Part shown: piece by piece, positions 22,027-31,532 of the stretch | Position numbering within the stretch: position 1 is the stretch's first letter | Layout: the number at the start of each line of letters is the position of its first letter | Assembly: GCA_030272155.1 (NCBI GenBank) | Contig: CP126196.1 | Span: 496,001-560,000 of the forward strand | Origin: Tetradesmus obliquus | Taxonomy: Eukaryota; Chlorophyta; Chlorophyceae; Sphaeropleales; Scenedesmaceae | Direction: 5' to 3' | Length of the DNA stretch: 64,000 nt | Translations under genes and position numbers: made by a program | Notes under the pieces: generated by a model | What the model was told of the DNA's origin: nothing | Database searches by the model: none | What the model saw: only the letters and a program-made list of their open reading frames with translations

Positions 22027-25000
22027 ATGCGAGGTGCTCGCACTCTCGCCCGGCTCGCTAAGGCATACGCCAAGCGAGCCGGACACAATGGACTTGGATC
22101 TAGTGCAGTTGCCGCGGAGCAGGGTGCTGCAGCGGCCACTCTACAGCTTGTGAGAGGGAACGCAATGGCAGCAGTGGCCACAGAGCAGCAGCAGCGGGTG
22201 CATGTGGTGCCTGAGATCACCACGGACCTTTTCGGAGCGGTGTCTCCGGTGTCAAACGAGCAGATTGCCGAAGGGGTCTTCAAGAATGTGGATGGCCACC
22301 GTTTCGACGATGGACGCTACACCGCTTTCAGGCAAGGCGATGCTTGATTGATATATCAGATGTATGCTAGCCAATGAGGCTGGCACCAGGGCAGCAAGGG
22401 ACCGGCATGTGGGCGGTACATACAATCACCAACCCACCAACTGCTGCAGCACCCCAGGATCCTCTCACACTGCCAGTGTGATGCTGGGATCCCGGGAAGC
22501 TGCAGCAGCTGGTGTGCATGGCACTGTCATGTACGGCTGACATGCTGTATGCCCAGCATGCCAGCCTTCAGCGTCAGCAGCAGCACACCAGTGTGGCACA
22601 TGGCATCAGCAGTAGGCATGCATGGGCCTGGCTCTCTGCAGTTGCATGTTCCTGCCGACACATGTTTCTTTGCATATGCTGCCATTCCACCTCCACCAAC
22701 ATGCAAGCGGTGATAGGAATTGCCTTGGCTGAACAATGTGTCTACGTACTCGCAGGCAGGAGGTGGAGCAGTTTGTGGGCCAGGAGCGCATCTTCACCGA
22801 CCCGGTGCGCACCTTTGCCTACGGCACGGACGCCTCCTTCTACAGGCTCAACCCCAAGATGGTCATCAAGGTGCGCGTGGCAGCAGCAGCAGCAGCAGCA
22901 GCACGTGCACTGACAGTGGTTGCATGGTCACAAGCAGCAGGAGCAACAGCAGCAGCAATGGCAGCGGTGGTCTGCGCCTGCCAAAATGGGCGCAGCAGTG
23001 GCTGCTGGTGTGACATCGTTCACGGCATCAGCCCAACACACCGGGCTGTGCTGTCTTGTTGAGCCGGGACCCGCTCAGGTGCAGTTTCGTGGCATCGGCG
23101 CCATAATTAGCAAGCAGCAGCAGCAGCTGGAGCGGCTTGCGCACAGCCATTCATGCTGGTGCTCATGCAGTGGCAGCTCCATCGGCAGCACTGCAGCTGG
23201 CAGCGATCGGCCACTCGTCCCCCATGGGAGGGGCACGGCTGTGATCACAACACAACCTGTGCGCGCTGCGCACAGGCGAGGCTCAGCGGGATGCCTGGCG
23301 GGCAGGCTGGCACAGGCAGTGGAATATTTGTAATGGCCCCCTGCCGCTTCTCAGACCAGCATGATGTGCTGAACATGACAGCCCTGCCTTAGGCATGTAT
23401 CTCGTGTGTTGTGCTCTGATTTTGATCTGATTTTGCACTCGCCAGGTGCATAGCGAGGCTGAGCTGAAGCGCATCATCGCCAAAAAAAAAATGATAGCCC
23501 TGCCTTATGTATGTGTCTTGTGTGTTGTGGCCTGATTTCAAATCCAACAGGTGCACAGCGAGGCTGAGCTGAAGCGCATCATGCCCATCGCCAAGCGCCA
23601 CGGCGTGCCGATCACCTTCAGGGCGGCCGGCACCAGCCTCAGCGGCCAGGCGCTGACTGACAGCGTGCTGCTCAAGCTGAGCCACACGGGCAAGAACTTT
23701 AGGAACTACACCATACACGTGAGGCCTCACATGCAGTGCAATGTAGTGCACAGCAGCGCAGTGCAGCAACACACAGTAATGGTGGCTGCTGCTGGATCAG
23801 TGCTGCGTATGGTGTGCTAGCTCAGCTCCCGCTGCTGTGTCACGCCTCGTCGCAGGATTTGGATAGCGCAATGGGCTGCATGAACGTGTCAGCAATGCTA
23901 CACCAGCCCCTGCAGACCTGTAGGCTTCCACTGCAGGTCAATGTTGGTGTGCACATCCTGAACCTGCTGCTGCTGCCGCTCCTGCTGCTGCAGGGCGACG
24001 GCAGCAGCATCACCGTGGAGCCCGGGCTCATCCTGGGCGAGGTCAACAGGCTGCTGGCGGCGTACGCGAAGAAGAACAAGCTGCCCATCCAGTACAAGAT
24101 GGGGCCAGACCCCAGGTGGGAGCCCAGCAGCAGCGCAGCAGCAGCAAGCCAGCCAGTTGCATAATGATTGTCGTCGATTGATTTTGTTGTCCGGAGCTGC
24201 TAGGTTATTGTGTAGACATGTGACGCATGCAGCCTGCAGAATTATGTGGATGAGCCTCTTGTATTGTGTGGAGGTTGGGACCATGTCTGTGCAGTGCCTG
24301 GCACAGCAGCTTCAAACTCAGTATTCGCCAGCTCCTGCTGACGCTTCAAACCTTTGTGTGCTCGCGTCTATTCCGTGCGTTTGCCTGGCTGTGTTCAAAC
24401 GCAGCTCCATTGACAGCTGCATGATCGGCGGCGTGGTGGCCAACAACAGCAGCGGCATGTGCTGCGGCGTCAGCCAGAACACCTACCACACACTTAAGGT
24501 GGGCGGGATTGACTGCAATGTTGTTAGAGCGATGGAGCAAAGCAGCAGCGGCAGCAGCACCGGCAGCAGCAGAAGCGCCGCGCCATGCCACGTGGTGCAC
24601 TGCCGTGGGTGCTCTACACATCAGCAGGGGCACCAGCCTGCAGAACTGTGTTGGTACCACAACTGCTTGCATGCTGGGCATGCGTCACTGGCTGCTTGAA
24701 GGACGGCGGCTCATGCTGTGTGTCGCCATCTTCATTCGCCCACCTGGGGGGGCTCACCTGTAGTGTGGCCGTCGCACTGTGCTGTGCTGCAGGACATGCG
24801 TGTGGTGTTTGTGGACGGCACCGTGCTGGACACCGCTGACCCCAACAGCAGGGAGAGCTTCCTGAGGGTGAGGCTCGCGGCAGCAGCAGCAGCAGCAGAA
24901 CAGGCAGGGCGCTGCAGCAGGGCTGCGCAGCAGGGATGCCATGGGCTTGGCATGGCAGCCGCAGCAGCTGATGCAGAGCTAGCAAACGCAGCACCAGCAG

Positions 25001-26581
25001 CAGTATGCTACGGTGGCGGTGGTGATTGTCACCATGCCGGCATCGCAGGCACCCCAGCTGGTGCTGCCGATCAGCAGCGCGGTAGCAGACCGGCGCTGTG
25101 CATGCTGGGGCAGCAGCAGCAGTGCATGGCCTTCTTAGGACTGCTGCAGCTGCACCGAATTGAGAGCTGCCTGATGTGCGATTGCTTGCAGTCTTTTCTT
25201 CGTCCTCTCTGCAGTGTGCTGCTGATCAACCCTGCTTGCTTACTCCTGCCTGTGCACCCCTGCTGCTGCTGCTGCCTCAGAGCCACCGGGCGCTGTGTGA
25301 GGGTGTGAGCGCGCTGGCGCGGCGCGTGCAGGCCGACCGGGAGCTCACCAACCTCATCCGGCGCAAGTTCGCCATCAAGTGCACCACAGGTGCGCGCGGG
25401 GCTGCGTGACACTGCATGCAGCGGCAGCTTCTGCTGAGGATGCCAACACCTCAGACACCGGTGGCACACTGGGCTCATCAGCTGCTGTAGGCTGCTGTGT
25501 ATTTCGTATCCTGCTGCAGTGGGGTGCATCATGCGCCACAGGGTGAAGCTGCTGAGCCACATCAATGCCTTTGATGTTACACCTTCATTTGTTGTGCGGT
25601 AGTCCGCATGCTCCGGCTGATGTTGGCTGCTGCTGCTGCTGCCTGGCCCTTCGCAGGCTACAGCCTGAATGCGCTGGTGGACTTCCCTGCTGACGACCCC
25701 ATCGAGGTCATCAAGCACCTCATCATCGGCAGCGAGGGCACGCTGGGCTTCGTGAGCCAGGTGCGGCAGGGGGTGTATGCTGCACGCCAGTAGCGGGCGC
25801 AGAGTGCGGAGCAGCAGCACAGGGCTCCATGTTGGGGGCGGCGCGGGGGGGGGGGGGGGGGGGGCACTCAGTGGGGTTCAAAGTGCGAGGGCATGCTGGG
25901 CTTCGTGAGCCAGGTTCGGGTTGGCACATGATTTGTGCATGCCGGCGGCGGGGTGCAGAGTACAGAGCAGCAGCGCAGGGGTGCATGCTGAGTGGGGAGC
26001 AGCAGCGCAGGGGTGCATGCTGAGTGTTGGCCGTGGGAACCGCTCTGTTGTAGGGCTTGCTTCAAGCAGTGGCCGCAGCACAGGGTGACACATGTGTGCC
26101 GTATTTTGATGTACACACCTCATGTACTGTGCTGATAACACAACTCATTGGTTGTCATATGCTCCTACCATGCCTTCACTTTTGTCTCATGACATCGTGC
26201 CCTGCCCTCCCTGCTGCGTGCCCCCGCCAGGCCACCTACAACACGGTGCCTGAGTGGCCGCACAAGGCCAGCGCGTTCATCGTGTTCCCCGACGTGCGCG
26301 CCGCCTGCCAGGCCAGCAGCATCCTGCGCGACGAGACGGGCGTGGACGCGGTGGAGCTCTTCGACAGGTGACGCGCTGCTGCTGCTGTTGCTGCTGATGC
26401 TATGATTGCATGTTGCAGCGGAGAGGTGCAGCCTGATATTGTATGTCCTTATTGCAGCGCACGCTTGCAACTTGCGTGGTATGTGATGTGGTAGTGCACC
26501 GCAGACCATATGCATGGCAGCATGCTTGTTGCATACCCAGCAGGGATGCCAGCCTGGTGAGACTGCAGCTGATGTGACAAC

Positions 26582-26613
<32 letters not shown>

Positions 26614-29610
26614 GTCAGGGCGTCGCTGCGTGAGTGTGAGGCTGATGATGACATGGCGCGCCTGGTGCCAGACATCAAGGGCGCTGACCCCATGGCGGCA
26701 GCGCTGCTCATCGAGTGCAGGTGGGGGCGAGGCTGGCTGTGTGGGTGTGTGTGGCTCGTGGCACGTTGCTTGGGGGTTGATGGCTTGATGGCTTGAGCGA
26801 TGCTGAGATGGTGCTCGTGCAGTTGGAGTACAGTTGGCGCTGTCATGGCCGCTGGCACACAGAGTGCGCGCAAGTGTTGTGCACGTAACAGCCTGCTGCT
26901 CAAAACCATGCATTGTGTGCCAGCGGTATGCTTGCATTGCGTAATGCTGCTGAGCAGCTGTTCCTCCTGTGTCACACCTGAGCTACCATTTTTTCCCATC
27001 TTTTCCCAACCAGCCATCAGTGTCCACAAATCGTCTGCTGCTACCTACGTTGCCGCACTGCAGGGGCCGCGACGCGTCCGCGCTGCAGGGCAGCATCGAC
27101 GAGGTCAACCGCGCGCTGCTGCGCCACGGGCTGCCTTTTGGGGCCAAGGCCGCGGAGCCGCAGCCGCTCACCGCCTACCCCTTCAGCCACGACGCAGGGG
27201 TGAGTCCGGTCAGAGGGCTAGTTGCGTTGGTGCTGTTGGGCATGAGCTTGGCAGTGGATGAGTGCTGATGCAGCTGGCTGTGGGCGCTGCTGCATGATGA
27301 TGATGCATGGGGTGTCAATGCATGCTGTAGCTGCTGCAGGGCAGTAGGCAGATGCTGGGCATGGCTTTGAGCCGTCAAGCAAGCTGCTCACGTACCCAGC
27401 AGCACCAGTTCTCATTCGAACATAACTAACCTGTTTGTTTGTCGGTCTCACCTGCAGACCTGCAAGACCTTCTGGGACGTGCGCAAGGGGCTGATCCCCC
27501 TCGTGGGCGCGGCGCAGTGCCAACTGCTTACACTCGACATTCAATGTTACTCAACCTCCACCTGCATTCACATTGCTGTGCAGACGTGCAAGATCTTCTG
27601 GGACGTGCACAAGGGCCTCATCCCCATCGTGGGTGCTGCGCATTGCCAACTGCTCACACCTGTGAAGCCCACTATCACTAAAAATCACCCACCTGCTTGT
27701 TCCCGCAGACGTGCAAGATCTTCTGGGACGTGCGCAAGGGGCTCATCCCCATCGTGGGCGCGGCGCGTGAGGCTGGCACCAGCATGCTCATCGAGGACGT
27801 GGCCTGCCCCGTGGACAAGCTGGCGGACATGATGATCGACCTGATCGACATGTTCCAGCGCTACAAGTACCACGACGCGAGCTGCTTCGGGCACGCGCTG
27901 GAGGGCAACCTGCACCTGGTCTTCTCACAGGTGCGCAGGGTGGTGGTGTTACTAGTTGTTTTGCTTGTCAAGTGCATTTGTTGTTTGTTATTGATTGCAT
28001 GCGCTGGAGGGCAACCTGCACCTGGTCTTCTCATAGGTGCGTTGATCGTTGGGTGGGCCGGTTGAGCTGCCGCCGCCGCTGCTGCTGCTGTGTTGTACAG
28101 GGTGTCCCTGCTGCCTGCCTCTCTGCCTGCCTCCCTGCCTACAGGCAACCCTGAAATGTGTGATCTTGTCACATATATTTGTCTCCAGGGCTTCCGCACC
28201 AAGGAGGAGGTGCAGCGCTTTGGCGACCTGATGGAGGAGATGTGCCACATCGTGGCCACCAAGCACAGCGGCAGCCTCAAGGGCGAGCACGGCACGGGGC
28301 GCAACGTGGCGCCCTTTGTGGAGATGGAGTGGGGCAGCAAGGCGTATGAGCTCATGTGGGAGCTCAAGGAGCTGTTCGACCCGGGATACGTGCTCAACCC
28401 CAGCGTCATCCTCAACCGGTGCGCGGGGTTTGGGGTGTAACATGGAATGCGTTTGGGGGGGCGGGTAGGAGTTGTACGCAGGCTACTTGCTCAATCTCAG
28501 AGCATCCACAACATGTGGAGTGAGTTCAGTAGCGATGTGAATTGGCAGGAGGGGGTGATCCTGGTCGCATGTGTCGCGTGGGTGCACGCGTTGAAGAGCT
28601 TTGTATTTTTTCATGTCACAATTTGTACATCCTGGCAGGGGGCCTGCTGCGCACCATCTGCATTGCCTGACAGGTTGATTGCGGCCTTATAAGGGCTCAA
28701 TCAACCTACTAGAGTTGGCAGACATTGCCCTGGCTGTCGGCAGTGTACTTGTCTAAGAAGAAGGTGCGCTGTGCCCGTGCCGCTGCCGCAGGGACCCTGA
28801 CGCGCACAAGAAGTTCCTCAAGCCCTCCCCCCTGGCCAGCGAGCTGGTGGACCGCTGCATCGAGTGCGGCTTCTGCGAGAGCAACTGCCCCTCCAGGGAC
28901 ATCACGCTCACACCAAGGTGAGGCCCTTGGCTGTGCATACTGCACCCCTGGTATCTCATTACTGCCCCAGCAGGGACGTCACACTCACGTATGTATGTTT
29001 TTAGGCGCAGCTGCTTCTGCTTGCTCGCATATGTGGCTGACCATGTGTGTTGCACGCCCACCAGCACAAATGCTAGCAGCACCTACAGCGGCGGCCTTCC
29101 AGGCAGCGCAGCGCCAGGCGCAAGGAGATTATACTGCAGCTCATATATTCTTCTACCTGGTGATTATTGCGCGTAGCGCTCCTCTGCTGGTTCGCTTAAT
29201 CCTTACATACTTGCTCTCTTTCTTCCCGCAGGCAGCGCATCGCATCCTACAAGGAGATCATGCGCCTGAGCGGGCTGCCCCAGCGCACCCCCGAGCAGGA
29301 GGCGCGCCTGGCCACCTTCAAGGGCAGCTACGAGTACGATGGGGACGCCACCTGCGCGGCTGACGGCATGTGCCAGGAGAAGTGCCCAGTGAAGATCAAC
29401 ACAGGTAAGCCACAGTGCGCTCATGAACCATGTAATGTTGACAGAGCCGTTGCTGTCGCGGTTTGTGGCAAGGCAGTTGTGTTGGTTGTTATTTGCGCTG
29501 ACGGCATGTGGCAGGAGAAGTGCCGGCAGACGTCAGGAGGCAGAAGTGAGCAGGCTGGCTGTGCATGCCCTTCAACAGAATATGGTACTTTGCTCATGTG
29601 CTGCTGCTGC

Positions 29611-29647
<37 letters not shown>

Positions 29648-31532
29648 CGAGATGATCAAGGCCATCCGCACACAGCACATGGCGGGCGCCACCAACAGCA
29701 ACAAGGTGGCCTCGCTCATCGCAGACAACTTTGCGCTGCTCAACAACACCGTGCCCACACTGCTCAACGTGGTGCACGCGGCACACAAGGTGCGTGCGGG
29801 GAAATGAGATAGGATGCGGGGTGATGTGTAACTCAGTGTTATGCAATCACTGCTAACCGCATCAGCTGTGTTGCAACATGACATACCGATACAGCCTGAC
29901 ATGTCTGGATGCTGCTGCGTCCTTTACCCGTACATGACTCCTGCATTCACTGCTGCTGCTGCTGCTGCTGCTGCCGCGCCTCCGCTGCAGGTGGTTGGCC
30001 CGAAGCCGCTGGAGGTGATCAGCCGCTGGATGAACAGCATGACAGGCAACTTCGTGCCGGTGTGGAACCCCTACATGCCCAAGGGCGCCTCGCCAGTCAA
30101 GGCGCCCAGCAGCAGCAGCAGCAGCACGGCGGCGCAGCAGCAGCAGCGCGGCGTGCCGCGGCAGGTGGTGTACCTGCCCAGCTGCGTCACGCGCATGATG
30201 GGGCCCAGTGGCAGCGACAGCGAGACGGCCAGCGTGCACGAGAAGCTGATGAGCCTCTTCGACAAGGCCGGCTACGAGGTGGGTGGGTTGATGGTTGGTG
30301 CCTCGTTTTGCCTGATGGTTGGTGCCTCGTTTTGCCTGATGTGCTGCTCGTTGCTGCTGTGTTTGGGTGGTTCAGCAGCTGCGCAGGGCACCACGCCCGG
30401 CGCTATGAAGCCATTGTTGCGCTTGAACCAGCACGGCCTTGTGCTTGTGGTCTCCTGCTGCCTTGCGTGCGACGGGCATGCCACCTTGCGCAACCGATCT
30501 GCCCGCTGCTGTTGTTCTCCCCTCCTCCTCCATCGCCACCTATCCTGCCCAAGGACCTAGCCAGCCACCAGCATACACGTGTCCTCTTGCCAACCTACTG
30601 ACATGCACCTCCCATACTGACTTTTTAAGTTGATCTGTCCCCTGCTGCTGTCCTCCCCTCCCCCATCGCCAGGTCATCCTGCCCAAGGACCTGGCCAGCC
30701 AGTGCTGCGGCATGATGTTCAACTCTCGTGGCCTCAAGGACGCAGCAGTCCAAAAAGGCGCTGCCCTTGAAGCCGCGCTGCTGGAGGCCAGCCAGGGCGG
30801 CAAGATCCCGATTGTGGTGGACACCTCCCCCTGCCTGAGCCAGGTCAAGGCGGGCATCAGCGAGCCGGCGCTGCGCTTTGCGCTGTACGAGCCCGTGGAG
30901 TTCATACGGCACTTCCTGGTGGACAAGCTGGAGTTCAGCAAGGTGAGGCGTGGTGGTTTGGTACTGATTACACCTGCTTCTAGATACACCTGCAAGTTGA
31001 CATTCCCTTTGTTGCATGCACGGTTTGCCATGCACGTTGTGCTGGACCTGGAGTTACTATATTATGACAGGCACCTGCCAGCTGCAGTGTATTTCTGGCA
31101 CCGTGCAATGATGCACTCTCGACTCTCTTGCCTGCTGCTCATCGTATGCTACGCTCCCCTCCCCCTCGTCTGCCTGCACCACTCCTCCCGCAGGTGCGTG
31201 ACAGCGTGGCCATCCACGTGCCCTGCTCCAGCAAGAAGATGGGCATCGAGGACAGCTTCGCCAAGATTGCCGGCCTCTGCGCGCACGAGGTGGTGCCCAC
31301 GGGCATCCCCTGCTGCGGCATGGCGGGAGACCGCGGCCTGCGCTATACAGAGCTGACCGGGGCCGCGCTGCAGCACTTGAACTTGCCCCAGGGCTGTAGC
31401 GATGGCTACAGCACCAGCAGGACGTGTGAGATGAGCCTGAGCAACCACAGCGGCATCAACTTCAGGGGGCTGGTGTACCTGGTGGATGAGGCGACGAAGC
31501 CCAAGAAGGCAGCAGCAGCAGCGGCGCAGTGA
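22027..31532 (+). CDS. GYD1: Glycolate dehydrogenase, mitochondrial, fused GlcD-GlcF type
   Basis: Nineteen exons: 22027-22331, 22756-22870, 23551-23718, 23994-24115, 24405-24498, 24793-24867, 25281-25389, 25657-25760, 26231-26367, 26619-26720, 27064-27199, 27709-27930, 28189-28418, 28792-28917, 29232-29404, 29647-29789, 29991-30278, 30673-30942 and 31194-31532; 1085 residues. A basic N-terminus (MRGARTLARLAKAYAKR) fits mitochondrial import. An FAD-binding half (RAAGTSLSG near 164; SSGMCCG) is followed by a ferredoxin-like domain with CIECGFCESNCP at 662-673 and CX5CX3CP at 723-734, then two cysteine-rich modules with CCG at 894-896 and 1013-1015. This is the layout of Chlamydomonas glycolate dehydrogenase, which oxidises glycolate (and D-lactate) to feed the respiratory chain in photorespiration. 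Intron 1 uses a GC donor. At least seven introns carry copies of exon edges. Confidence 0.95.
23375..23480 (+). repeat. Decoy copy of the GYD1 exon-3 acceptor and exon start
   Basis: About 105 bp matches the segment 23491-23591, covering the end of the intron and the first codons of exon 3. The copy keeps an AG acceptor (exon-like start 23446) and reads VHSEAELKRI, then lacks six bases, meets an A9-10 run and stops near 23532. Confidence 0.85.
25841..25913 (+). repeat. Poly-G run and partial copy of the GYD1 exon-8 end
   Basis: A run of about 20 G is followed by gagggcatgctgggcttcgt and gagccaggttcgg (25887-25918), a copy of the exon-8 end and donor at 25732-25765. A second, shorter echo of the following intron sequence (gagcagcagcgcaggggtgc) occurs twice near 25967 and 25999. 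Confidence 0.75.
27440..27708 (+). repeat. Two decoy copies of the GYD1 exon-12 acceptor and exon start
   Basis: Starts at 27458 (TCKTFWDVRKGLIPLVGAA) and 27584 (TCKIFWDVHKGLIPIVGAA) precede the real exon start at 27709 (TCKIFWDVRKGLIPIVGAA). Spacings are 126 and 125 bp. Neither copy has a donor after its exon-like part; translation from either shifts frame at the real exon and stops at 27832. Confidence 0.93.
27998..28042 (+). repeat. Copy of the GYD1 exon-12 end
   Basis: gcgctggagggcaacctgca, then cctggtcttctcataggtgc, copies the exon end at 27894-27936. The single change before GT turns CAG into TAG, which adds an in-frame stop. Confidence 0.88.
28968..29137 (+). repeat. Degenerate copies of GYD1 exon-14 end and exon-15 start
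   Basis: Within one intron, 28970-28990 (cagggacgtcacactcac) echoes the exon-14 end (cagggacatcacgctcac), and 29099-29135 (caggcagcgcag, then ggcgcaaggagattat) echoes the exon-15 start (caggcagcgcat, then ctacaaggagatcat). Confidence 0.65.
29499..29536 (+). repeat. Copy of the second Fe-S motif of GYD1 inside the following intron
   Basis: gctgacggcatgtggcagga, then gaagtgcc, repeats the exon-15 sequence at 29359-29387 encoding ADGMCQEKCP. In the copy a Cys codon has become Trp and no splice site is kept. Confidence 0.85.
30289..30336 (+). repeat. 24-bp tandem repeat, two copies
   Basis: tgatggttggtgcctcgttt tgcc is present twice in a GYD1 intron, directly after the exon-17 donor. Confidence 0.85.
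30520..30575 (+). repeat. Copy of the GYD1 exon-18 acceptor region without AG
   Basis: ccatcgccacctatcctgcc, then caaggacctagccagcca, repeats the acceptor and exon-18 start at 30663-30700. The AG acceptor has become AC, so this copy is probably silent. Confidence 0.8.

Noticed and set aside
29841..30560. Open frame extending past the GYD1 exon-17 donor
   Set aside because: The extension is intronic and contains a 24-bp tandem repeat; the next exon resumes with VILPKDLASQCCG in the required phase.
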